From Primulina eburnea (Eukaryota > Streptophyta > Magnoliopsida > Lamiales > Gesneriaceae), in the NCBI RefSeq assembly GCF_022965805.1, contig NC_133108.1:22101545-22165544 (forward strand): a DNA stretch of 64,000 nt. Reading direction: 5' to 3'. Numbering within the stretch: the stretch's first letter is position 1; each line of letters starts with the position of its first letter. This document shows positions 55,001-64,000 of this stretch, piece by piece. The notes under the pieces are model-generated. The model worked only from the letters and a program-made list of their open reading frames with translations. It searched no databases and was not told where the DNA came from. The translations under genes and the position numbers were made by a program.

Positions 55001-55956
55001 AGTCTATGGTTTTTAATGTGTTAAAAACCATATTATATACATGACATGCTAGGGTTTGCATGCTTGGGAGGTGAAGAGACTTTGAATACTTTTTTAATAA
55101 AATAATGCATGGCATGGGGATCAACTTTTTCACTTTTCCCACACCCAAGTCTAGACTTCACTCCCTCATTCACTCACTTGTCTTGGCCGAAATTTGCTCT
55201 CAAAATTCTCTCCATTTTTCTTCTTGTTTTGTTCTTCATTCTTGGAGAATAAAATCTTCTCTTTGAAAAATCCTTAAGTTTTTCTAGTGCAAAACTTGAG
55301 GGGTTTTACATAGCTTGTGGTGGGCTTGATTTAGAAGCAAGGAGGAGGAGCTTGTAGACTTGTCTTCCATTTGAAGAGCTTTGTTGTTCACAACAAAGTT
55401 GGTGCCATTCATCAATCCTTGTGATTGATAGGTAAATCACTTGAACATCCTATGTATGTGATTATTTTGTAAATATTGCATGAAAACCAAAGTGGCCGAA
55501 AATTCTATGCTTTTTTTTAAAGTTTTCGACTTCCGTTGCGCTTCCGGCCACCGTAACCGGTCCGCTTTCAGTAACTAGACCCAACCTCGCCAACTGATTA
55601 CTCTCCTGGAGCCGATAAACGAGTCAAAGAACAGCCCTTACCATGAAACACAGTACACAACATCGCAGATGCTAGTCTCAAGCTCAAGCGATCTTTATCC
55701 ATGTTTTAGGCGGCTGACTCGACTATGAACGAATTTAGATTATACAATATTTACAAACGAGTTTCAACATCGAATTACGATTCATTTGTATTAAAGTATA
55801 ATCAAGGTCTTTATCTATGTTTGATAACATGGGTATACAGATAAAGAAATAACAAACCATGAAATAATGAATAATATTAAAATAAAAATTGTTTATTACA
55901 CTTGTTTTAATAAAATCCCTAGCCAACAGTTGGCTTGCAGGACTTCTACTCTAACA
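52088..55956 (-). repeat. 5' LTR of element C, interrupted by a solo Copia LTR
   Basis: LTR parts 52088-53506 and 55576-55956 join across the gtaac TSD and match the element B LTR inverted, ending in CTCTAACA. The attcaa/ttgaat units recur at 52740-52970. Confidence 0.85.
53507..55570 (+). mobile_element. Solo Copia LTR (family D)
   Basis: A 2064-bp sequence, TGTTAGAGTAGG...CCGCTTTCA, flanked by gtaac (53502-53506 and 55571-55575), with no interior. It is a distant relative of the element B LTR: it shares blocks such as atatatgagttgaagggaccgt and the cattgaggg...cacacaag block. Related partial copies lie at 56370-56833 and 57292-58732. It arose by recombination between the LTRs of a full element. 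Confidence 0.88.
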
Positions 55957-55961
55957 GTAAG

Positions 55962-56369
55962 CTCATGCTTTAGCCAAAGCCTCTCATTCATATGGTAGTC
56001 TCATGCTGTGGACTGAACCTTCAGATTATACTGGTTTTCTTTTGAATCGGCTATTTAATAACCCTGATCAAATTTTCATTTGTTTGAGTAAAGAAACACA
56101 AAATAATTTGTACAACTTAAATATGTTCCTTACATTAATTAATAAATTTTTATTTAGTTATGATTCTCTAATGGCCCATTACCAACTTTGAAAAATCGAA
56201 TAACATGATTAAGTGCCATGTATTTAATGTAATCAGAGCAATTAATCATCAGTTAAGTTCGGAACAAACTAACATCTGTTCGGACCTTCAAATGGTTCGT
56301 AGCTTTCGATCTCGGTCATCTGATGATGTGTCAGCTCGATAATGACACGTAACTATATGTTCGAATAGA
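55962..56369. other. Unassigned stretch right of element C
   Basis: Plus-strand translation gives SHSYGSLMLWTEPSDYTGFLL (about 55985-56050), which could be a decayed exon or element piece, but no family is recognised. It was joined to 48187 before element C inserted. Confidence 0.3.
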
Positions 56370-56833
56370 TGTTAAACGAAACAACTTGTTGCTTGAACTT
56401 TATTAACTCTAATATAAAACGATCTTTATTTTACTAATATTTTACGGTTTATCTAATTATGACATTATATTTTATTTGTATATTCATATAACCTGCATAG
56501 ATAAAGTTTTTGAATATACAATAGGTACCATGAGGTATTTCTCGCAACGTAAGATCATGAAACTCATTAGTAAGTGTAACGTATATTCTAAACATGTTCT
56601 TAACTAGTCAAATCAGCCGCTTAAAATAAGGATAAAGATCGCTTGAGCTTCAGACAAACATCTGTGATATAAACGACATGTTCATTAGTAAGGACATGGA
56701 GATGTCCAGTCATACATATGGATGCTGATACACTGAAAAAACCCTCTCTCGGACTGTTCAAGTGGTTCTCACTTATCGAGTAAAATAGTTAATGGTTATC
56801 ATTGTACACCATTATTCCTTTTACACGGGACAA
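56370..56833 (+). mobile_element. Diverged Copia LTR fragment, family D (outermost of a nested chain)
   Basis: It starts TGTTAAACGAAACAACTTG and parallels the first part of 53507-54000 with many differences (ataaagtttttgaatataca, atcagccgcttaaaataagg, acacgggacaa). It is cut at 56833 by an Athila-like LTR. Confidence 0.65.
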
Positions 56834-57210
56834 TGATACGAATTTGATTGTTGCACTCCCAGAAGTAGTTTGTCCACAAGTAGTATAATTCGGTGAGTCC
56901 GATATCGTAATCACAGGGAAGCTAAGGTAATTATAAGTCCACTACAATGTCTTTTTGTTTTGTTTTTGTTTTTTATTTAATTGTTTGAATTTTTAATTGG
57001 TAATTTTTAATTGTTCAAATTTTAATTTAAGTAGTTGAGATTAAAGGATCCACTCTTGGCATTTTAATAAAGTTAAAATTAATGAATATTATTGAAATTC
57101 ACTTAATAAAATGGTTCAAATATATTAAATAATCATATTATATTATCTATATATTATTATCTTACAAGTATATATACCAAAATTATAAATGTTGTCAAGT
57201 ATTTATTGTG

Positions 57211-57248
<38 letters not shown>

Positions 57249-57291
57249 ACTAATTCAAGTTCCCACTTTAAATGGTTGGCAAAACTAAACT
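56834..57291 (-). mobile_element. Athila-like LTR fragment of the element F family
   Basis: Matches 29076-29522 of the element F LTR (tttgattgttgcactccc ... ttaaatggttgg), with a (ta)n run at 57213-57244. It begins with a TG terminus inside the family D fragment and is cut at 57291 by the next insertion. It may be a solo LTR or the end of a full element continuing beyond the window. Confidence 0.8.
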
Positions 57292-58732
57292 TGTTAGAGT
57301 AGGTGCCCGTCGAGCCAAGTGTTGGCCGAGTGCTCACAATTAAACTCTATGTATGAACAGTCTTTATTTTAATAATATTTGAATTTATTGATATGACACT
57401 TCTTTCTCTGTACACCCATGCTAGTTGCATAGATAAAGTCCTTGAATATACAAATGGTAGAAAGAATATGAGATGCTCATATGATGAGTATCATGAAACT
57501 CATAATTGGAATAGTGTATATTCTAAACAGTTTCTAGTCGATTCAGCCGTCGCTAAGAAGGATATAGGCCGCTCGAGTTCGAGACTAGTATCTGCGATGT
57601 GAGTACCATGTTTCATTGGTAGGGGACATTGTGATGTCCGAGCATGCAGATAGGTGCTCCTGGTAGAGTGCACTGAACAACCCTCCGTAAAAGGACTTTC
57701 CAAGTGATTCTCACTTATCGAGTGGAAACGTCCTAGTTTATGGTTGTACACCATTAGTCCTTATGACCTGGGACAACATTGAGACTATATGCTAGCATTA
57801 CACTTTGACTTTTTTACCGACTCTTAAGGGGTCATCAGGTGGCAAGGTTGGGTGTTCTGTTGAAACATATAGGAGTCGATGCATTGTAGTCGGGGATTCA
57901 CCGCTTACCTTCGGGTATGGATATCCTATGTGTATGTAGTATGAAATCTCTGATCAGAGTATGGTGGTAATTATGAAAGGGGTTTCATAGATTACACCAT
58001 CGATGTAACTACGACATGACACATAGTATCGATTCATTGACAACTCTCGATAAATCAATGGTTATCGAATCGATCGGGATATATGAGTTGAAGGGACCGT
58101 ACTGTACGCTAACCATAATTGAATGGTTCTTGCAGGCACTATCATTTGATACCTAGGGAATCATGTAAGCGATGCTGCTAGGCGTTTAACATGATTGGTT
58201 GAGTACTATCAGACTTGAGTTATGACGTTCTTATTATCAAGGAGTTGATAATTAAGAATGGAGCAATTGGGGTATGCTCGTATAAGGACATGTTTAGTCC
58301 GAATCACATGGAGATGTGAACCCACATCTAGTTGTATCAATGAACCATTGAGGGCCACACAAGTACTAGCTTTCTAGATCCCGTTGAGAAGTAAAATAGT
58401 TCAATGTGTTGAGCGGCTTATAAATGAGTTTATAAGCATAATGAAAAATAGAAGTATGACTTCTATGAGGGAAATGTAACTTTTAATTTGTGGAAGTGTT
58501 TCTCAATTAAAAGCTGGCCAAATAAATAATGTATTTGAAAATTGTAATTTTCATAAACATTATTATGGACTAAATTAAATTAATTCAAGTGTTGAATTAA
58601 TTAAACACTAGTGGGCCTAGTAGAGTCCAAATAATTAAATAATTCAAGTGTTGAATTAATTAAATCATATTGGGTCTTGTAGAGCCCAATAGTAAAATAA
58701 TTATTCAACTAGTGATTTGAGTAAATTCAAAT
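57292..58732 (+). mobile_element. Copia LTR, family D, truncated by the next insertion
   Basis: Starts TGTTAGAGTAGGTGCCCGTC and closely matches the solo LTR 53507-54955. It ends at gtaaattcaaat where the Gypsy element begins. Its remaining part should lie beyond that element, outside the window. Confidence 0.85.
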
Positions 58733-60476
58733 TGTAAGGCTCGAGAATTATCAACTGGTATTGATGTTAGACTTGTAGAGGTAAGAATGTATGATATAAA
58801 AATGAGAATTTTAAAGGAATGGCCGAAGCAACACCGCACCCGCGGTGCATTGATAAAAATTGGTGAAATTGTGCGAACAGACACCGCACCCGCGGTAATA
58901 ACATCACCGCACCCGCGGTCCGAGAATTTTAGAAAATGCAAGGGCTGCCGTGAACACAGCGCACCCTCGCTCTTGAGCTGCCGCACCCGCGGTGCTGCAT
59001 GCAAAGTGCCACCTTTGTTTCTTGTCTTGACACTTGGCATATTATATATATACCTTGGCATGACATCTCATTCTTCAGATTTACAGCATGCAAGAACCGA
59101 GAGAGCCATGGTAGCATTCTTCAAGTTCCATTAACTTAGAATTGAGATTGTGCTACTTCCGAGTATCCGATTTTAGATCCAACTTCGGTTTTGAACTCCT
59201 CTCATCAATTGCTATTAAAGGATGTAAGTATATCTCATTTTCAGCATGATTCAGATTTGAGATGTTGGAGAAATTATGATTTGTGTAGAAATATGTGTTC
59301 TTGATATGTTGAGCATTGTAGATTGCAATCGGATTGATATTTGGATATCGTACGATATTGTTTCGATTTTCCAGCTTGTAGTATGTAGGGTTATACAGAT
59401 TACAGAGTATACAATTGTATTTTGATGAGATTATGAGTTAAGGGTGATTGATTTTATTGTTGTTGAGATGCCCGTATTGAGGAATCGCGTCGTTATGCCG
59501 TCAAATTGTATTGAAACCGATTGTAGCCTTGTATATTGAGTTGTTTGAGATATATATTGATAGAGTACACATCGATTATGCTATTTCAGATTGTATTGGC
59601 TATTGTGAACTCAAGCCTTCGACTACGACACAGACAGTGCGACAAGAAAGGTATAATTCATGTGGTCTTGGGATTGCACCACTCGATTCAGATTTGATAC
59701 GAGTTTCCCTAAATCACATACTAGATTGTTATTACATTGATTATGTAATGTCTTGTTTATTGATTTATATTGGAGTCCTGAGATAGGAGATATTGGCAGA
59801 TTGGCCAAGACTAGATGTTTCGGTGTATCGTCGCATAGCAGTAGATTTGCTCTATGTGTAGACCCTCGATACAGAGTTGACCGAAGTCTAGGAATAAGAC
59901 GTACCGTTACCCCGAGTGGCTGGGTAGGTGACAGACCGTCTTATTCACACCGGGATCCCTAGATTAGAAATGAGTCGAGTCAAGATTTAAATGTTGAATA
60001 CAGATTTGTATTCTTCTACATGTTTAAGTTTTATTCATGTTACTTGATATATGCTATGCTTTTGAACATGATTATGACATTGCATGCATCCATGTTTTAT
60101 ACTGGGATATGTTCTCACTGGAGTTATCCGGCTGTTGTCGTGTCTGTATGTGTGCATAGCAACAGGTGGGGCAGGATCTGGGTCTCGAGCTAGATGAGAG
60201 ATGGATGATAGCGTGGAGATCTCGGGCATTGCAGATTACTAGTGTGTTATTATGAAACTTGTACTACTCATGTTTTTAGTTGATATTTAAACACTAGTAT
60301 GTGGTTGTATTAAACAGACTGGTATGTATCTTATGTCGTTTAATTAATATATAGACTTGTTATGCTTTAGTTATACATTTGAATTAATGTTAAAAGCAAA
60401 ATTTTGACCCACATTTTCGAACAAAGATCCAATTAAATCCCAAAAGAATTGAGTTAGAGCCCGGGTCCCCACAACA
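58733..60476 (+). repeat. 5' LTR of Gypsy element I
   Basis: A 1744-bp LTR, TGTAAGGCTCGAG...CCCACAACA. A TATA-like tatatataccttgg lies at 59043-59056. Four copies of the 13-base ccgcacccgcggt occur at 58835-58995. No gene is called; the short ORFs at 58705-59134 come from this repeat. Confidence 0.82.
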
Positions 60477-60478
60477 GG

Positions 60479-60491
60479 TGGTATCAGAGCC
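60479..60491 (+). promoter_or_regulatory. Primer-binding site of Gypsy element I
   Basis: tggtatcagagcc, the tRNA-Met site, two bases after the LTR end. Confidence 0.9.
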
Positions 60492-60738
60492 GTTGGTTCT
60501 GTAGACTGAGATAGAATAGAATGAGCGGGGTAGATCGAGTCATCTTCCTTGCTTTTGAGATGCTAGCATGGTTTATTGCTTTCCCTATTATATGTTGTAT
60601 TGTCTTTGAATTGATTTACAGCATATACTTGTCAAGCCTGAATCAGAACCGATTCTCGATCAGAGGTATATGATCAGAGGAGGGCTGAGACAGATTGATA
60701 TTGATTGTGTAATAATCAGTTTGGTAATCAGATTTATG

Positions 60739-61527
60739 CCGCCTAGACGTATACCACAGCCAAAGCAGGGTAGCACGTCTGGTGCACAGATGAATGTTAC
60801 CGCTACGCCGATGGAGACCTTATTGAAGAGATTTCAGTCTTTCCATCCGCCTACCCTGAAGGGCACAGAGAGTGCAGTAGAGTGCAAGAGCTGGCTGGAT
60901 GATATCGAGATGTTATTTGAGTCTTTGGCATATACTGATGAGCGACGTGTGAAACTGATAGGGCATCAGATGCAAGAGGTAGCCAAGAGCTGGTGGTTGA
61001 CTACGAAGAGAGCCTTGGAGCACCGAGGCATTGACATCACGTGGAAAGTCTTCAAGGATGAGTTCTATCAGCGTTTCTTCCCCGTCTCTTACCGAAAAGA
61101 TAAAGGAGCTGAATTTGCGAATCTGAAGCAGGGACAGTGGAACATCGAGGAGTATGTTGCTAAATTTTCTACATTGCTACGATTTGCACCGCATGTGGCC
61201 GGAAACGACGAGGCAGTGGCCGATCAGTTCATCAACGGATTGAATCCCGATGTCTTTACCCTGGTGAACACGGGCCGGCCTAGTACTTTTTCAGAGGCAC
61301 TGAACCGAGCGAAGGGATCAGAGGCTGGCTTGATCAGGCAGCGAGGGGCTTCCTACGGTGTTCAGGGGCAGAGACCGCCACAGCCTACTACCGTACAGTT
61401 TCCACCACCTCCTCCTCGTTTTGACAGTGGAGCTAGTGGTAGTGGCAAGAAGGAATTTCTGAAGGCTAAGGGCAGACAGTTTAAGAAATCCGGAAGCAGT
61501 TCATCGAGTTCGAGTGGATCTCGATAG
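60739..61527 (+). CDS. Gypsy I gag
   Basis: The likely start is MPPRRIPQPKQGSTSG at 60739; the open frame extends upstream to 60670. Gag domain: FHPPTLKGTESAVECKSWLD, RVKLIGHQMQEVAKSWW, VFKDEFYQRFFPVSYRKDK, EYVAKFSTLLRFAPHV, QFINGLNPDVF. After a proline-rich linker and a serine run (SSSSSSSGSR) a TAG stops the frame at 61525-61527. The next ORF, with the zinc knuckle, is in the same frame, so the TAG (from CAG) is the only break between them. Confidence 0.88.
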   Translation, partial: PPRRIPQPKQGSTSGAQMNVTATPMETLLKRFQSFHPPTLKGTESAVECKSWLDDIEMLFESLAYTDERRVKLIGHQMQEVAKSWWLTTKRALEHRGIDITWKVFKDEFYQRFFPVSYRKDKGAEFANLKQGQWNIEEYVAKFSTLLRFAPHVAGNDEAVADQFINGLNPDVFTLVNTGRPSTFSEALNRAKGSEAGLIRQRGASYGVQGQRPPQPTTVQFPPPPPRFDSGASGSGKKEFLKAKGRQFKKSGSSSSSSSGSR

Positions 61528-61554
61528 AGAGGTCAGGGTTCAGATTACAGTGGC

Positions 61555-62907
61555 GTGTATTGTAGCTCGTGTGGAGGACGACATGCGACGGAGCAGTGTC
61601 AAGGAGTTATGGGACGCTGCAACATCTGTAGGCAACAGGTACACTTCGCTAGAGTTTGTCCCCAGAGAGGTGCACAACGATTCCAGAGCACAGGATCATC
61701 AGCACCAGCGCCACAGATGGAGAGACAGGCATCTTCTGTACACTCCTTCCAGCCACCCTCCACACAGACCCAGCAGAGACCAGGAGGTAGTCAGACAGTG
61801 AGTCAGCCTCCCCGACAGCAGGCACGTGTTTTTGCCCTGACAGAGGAGCAGGCGCAGGAGGCGCCAGATGACGTCCTTGCAGGTAACTGTTTTCTTTGTG
61901 GTTATCATGCATATGTGTTGATTGACACCGGTGCATCTCATACATTCATCTCTGAACATTTTGCATTGAGACATGCGTTGCCTGTTGAGTCGATGTCTAC
62001 GGTAGTGTCTATAGCTTCTCCGTTGGGGAGTGGGTTGATATCTGTGACTACTGTTAGACACTGTATGCTTCAGTTTGAGGGGCATGAGATTGATCTTGAT
62101 TGTGTAGTACTTGGTTTAGCTGATTTTGACTGTATAGTTGGTATAGACATGTTGACCAAGTACAGGGCCACTGTAGATTGTTTCCACAAGATTGTCAGAT
62201 TCAGACCCGAGATGACAGATGAGTGGAAATTCTACGGCAAGTGTTCCAGATCTCGGATTCCCTTAGTATCTGCTCTGACTATGAGTAGATTACTTCAGAG
62301 AGGAGCAGAGGGATTTCTCGTATATTCAGTAGATTTACTGAAGTCGAGCCCAGCATTGGCAGATCTGCCAGTGGTTTGCGAGTTTGCAGATGTTTTTTCT
62401 GATGAGATTCCGGAGTTGCCTCCAGTTCGAGAGGTAGATTTCAGCATTGGTCTGGTACCAGGCAGTGTTCCTATTTCGAGAGCTCCATATAGGATGGCAC
62501 CGATAGAGCTGAAAGAGTTGAAAGCACAGTTGGAGGATCTTCTGTCCAAGGGATATATCAGACCCAGTGTATCTCCTTGGGGTGCTCTGGTGCTTTTCGT
62601 TACGAAGAAAGATGGTTCGATGCGACTGTGCATTGATTACAGGCAGTTGAATAAGGCAAAAGTGAAGAACAAGTATCCTTTGCCGCGCATCGACGACTTA
62701 TTTGATCAGTTACAGGGATCTTCAGTATACTCGAAGATTGATTTGAGATCAGGGTATCATCAGCTCAGAGTTAGAGATATCGATATACCGAAGACTGCAT
62801 TCCGAACCAGGTATGGGCACTACGAGTTTGTTGTTATGCCTTTCGGTTTGACGAATGCACCTGCGGTGTTTATGAGTTTGATGAACCGCATTTTCAGAGA
62901 TATTTAG
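61555..62907 (+). CDS. Gypsy I zinc knuckle, protease and RT N-terminal half
   Basis: This 450-codon open frame carries two CCHC-like knuckles ([13 protein letters not shown] and [14 protein letters not shown]), then the aspartic protease ([13 protein letters not shown] with DTG) and [18 protein letters not shown]. The RT begins around [20 protein letters not shown], with [30 protein letters not shown] and [21 protein letters not shown]. It stops at 62907 because a single extra base shifts the frame just before the catalytic segment. Confidence 0.9.
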   Translation: MYCSSCGGRHATEQCQGVMGRCNICRQQVHFARVCPQRGAQRFQSTGSSAPAPQMERQASSVHSFQPPSTQTQQRPGGSQTVSQPPRQQARVFALTEEQAQEAPDDVLAGNCFLCGYHAYVLIDTGASHTFISEHFALRHALPVESMSTVVSIASPLGSGLISVTTVRHCMLQFEGHEIDLDCVVLGLADFDCIVGIDMLTKYRATVDCFHKIVRFRPEMTDEWKFYGKCSRSRIPLVSALTMSRLLQRGAEGFLVYSVDLLKSSPALADLPVVCEFADVFSDEIPELPPVREVDFSIGLVPGSVPISRAPYRMAPIELKELKAQLEDLLSKGYIRPSVSPWGALVLFVTKKDGSMRLCIDYRQLNKAKVKNKYPLPRIDDLFDQLQGSSVYSKIDLRSGYHQLRVRDIDIPKTAFRTRYGHYEFVVMPFGLTNAPAVFMSLMNRIFRDI

Positions 62908-64000
62908 ATGATTTTGTGATTGTGTTCATTGACGATATTTTGGTATATTCGAAGAGTCTGACTGAGCATGCAGATCATCTGAGAATTGTACTGAAAACTT
63001 TGAGAAAAGAGCAGTTGTATGCTAAACTGTCCAAGTGTGAATTCTGGCTGCGACAGGTTGTCTTCTTGGGTCACATTATATCTGGAGATGGTATTGCGGT
63101 AGATCCGAGTAAAGTTGAGGCTGTTATCAGTTGGCCGAGACCGATTTCTGTGCCTGAGATACGCAGTTTCATGGGTCTAGCCGGGTATTATCGTCGTTTT
63201 ATCAGAGATTTCTCCAGTATAGCGAAGCCGATTACCCAATTGACACAGAAGAACATGCCATTTGTGTGGTCAGAAGAGTGTGAGAGCAGTTTTGTTGAGC
63301 TGAAGAAGAGGCTAACTAGTGCGCCTGTCTTGACGGTTCTTTCAGGTACAGGTGAGTTCGTTGTATATTGTGATGCATCTCACAGAGGGCTTGGATGTGT
63401 TCTTATGCAGCGAGGGCACGTGATAGCGTACGCCTCTAGACAGCTGAAGCCGCACGAGACTCGTTACCCGATTCATGATCTTGAATTGGCGGCGATTGTT
63501 TTTGCACTCAAGATCTGGCGTCATTATCTGTATGGCGAGAAATTTGAGATCTATTCCGATCATAAGAGCCTGAAGTGTCTCTTTTCTCAGTCAGAGTTGA
63601 ATATGAGGCAGCGACGATGGCTTGATCTGCTGAAAGATTTTGATTGCGAGATCAAATACCATCCAGGAAAATCGAATGCAGCGGCAGACGCCTTCTCGAA
63701 AGGTATGTGCTCTTTCCTTGTCGACTATAGGTGTATCGAGTTTAGTAGAAGATTGTTGCTTGTCTGGATTAACATTTGATACAGAGAGTTGACCGTTGCG
63801 ACTTGCTGCGATTCAGATTGAGCCAGATTTGATGTTGAGGATCAAAGAAGCGCAAAGAACTGATCCGAGTGTTCAGAGGTCGATTGATATGGTCAAAGTT
63901 GGACATATCTCAGAATATCAGGTCAGAGATTCTGTTCTGTATGTGAATAACCGTCTAGTGGTGCCAGATGTTTCAGATTTAAGACGACAGATCATGTCAG
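62908..64000 (+). pseudogene. Gypsy I RT catalytic half, RNase H and start of integrase region
   Basis: The frame 62916-63779 starts at [15 protein letters not shown], with the catalytic FIDD, then the RT thumb ([40 protein letters not shown]), RNase H ([50 protein letters not shown]) and NAAADAFSK. Near 63702 the frame shifts. The other frame continues with [20 protein letters not shown], a TGA near 63789 (CGA-like), then IQIEPDLMLRIKEAQRTDPS to the end of the window, just before the integrase finger. Confidence 0.87.

Larger units (their letters stand above)
48188..55956 (-). mobile_element. Internally deleted Copia element C (element B family), carrying two nested insertions
   Basis: Flanked by gtaag (48183-48187 and 55957-55961), with TGTTGGATC...CTCTAACA ends. 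It is inverted relative to element B but shares its LTR and leader. Its interior is only about 1.2 kb (50903-52087): the leader, joined to the 3' LTR by a deletion that removed all of gag and pol plus about 14 bases of the LTR. The 3' LTR holds a Cassandra TRIM (49469-50235); the 5' LTR holds a solo Copia LTR (53507-55570). Confidence 0.85.
58733..64000 (+). mobile_element. Gypsy LTR retrotransposon I (Del/Tekay-like), runs off the window
   Basis: 5' LTR, tRNA-Met primer site, gag, zinc knuckle, protease, RT, RNase H and the start of the integrase region, all plus strand. Gag-pol is broken by a TAG after gag, frameshifts near 62903 and 63702, and a TGA near 63789. The innermost, most recent member of the nested chain at the right end. 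Confidence 0.88.

Noticed and set aside
57213..57244. (TA)n run as a functional element
   Set aside because: A plain microsatellite within an LTR fragment; nothing else supports a function.

Overview
The window is transposable-element-dense nuclear DNA of a flowering plant, most likely a eudicot. The evidence is plant Copia and Gypsy polyproteins, tRNA-Met and tRNA-Asp primer sites, a Cassandra-type TRIM carrying 5S-like LTRs, a plant-type Helitron and hAT/CACTA ends. I found no ordinary host gene with exons in its native place. Almost everything can be assigned to nested insertions, several proven by matching target-site duplications (TSDs).

Layout, left to right. (1) 1-15184: an old plus-strand Copia element (B) with about 2.1-kb LTRs. 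Its left LTR is split by a minus-strand Copia element (A, 1027-7473, TSD gagat). (2) 15185-19740: unassigned sequence holding a hAT-like element (16203-18789, TSD gtaataat), which contains a Helitron (16588-18249) and a CACTA-like end. (3) 19746-47891: one minus-strand, Tat-like, non-autonomous Gypsy element (E, TSD gaatt, about 5.5 kb of its own sequence). It is swollen to 28 kb by two Athila-like insertions: F (20486-30645, TSD caccg) and H (30978-43453, TSD cccag, three LTRs). (4) 48188-55956: an internally deleted, inverted relative of B (C, TSD gtaag), carrying a Cassandra TRIM (49469-50235) and a 2.06-kb solo Copia LTR (53507-55570, TSD gtaac). (5) 56370-64000: a chain of insertions (Copia LTR, then Athila-like LTR, then Copia LTR, then a plus-strand Gypsy element) that runs out of the window.

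The most striking content is in element F. Between pol and the 3' LTR, where Athila-type elements carry an env-like or accessory ORF, F has two intact intronless ORFs on the element strand. One (22912-23457) looks like the cysteine-rich nucleic-acid-binding protein of carlaviruses, a family known as silencing suppressors. The other (22063-22701) is a LONELY GUY-type (LOG) cytokinin riboside monophosphate phosphoribohydrolase. Each is preceded by a good 3' splice acceptor-like sequence. This looks like a retrotransposon that took up a viral gene and a host hormone-activating gene as cargo. Element H carries a different ORF, of the putative plant transposon protein type, in the same slot.

Most other coding sequence is decayed. 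Stops are often explained by CGA to TGA, CAG to TAG or TGG to TGA changes, as expected for old, methylated repeats. F is the youngest-looking large element: its shared LTR parts are identical by eye, and I found only one break in gag-pol. All family and domain calls come from reading motifs; no database search was possible.
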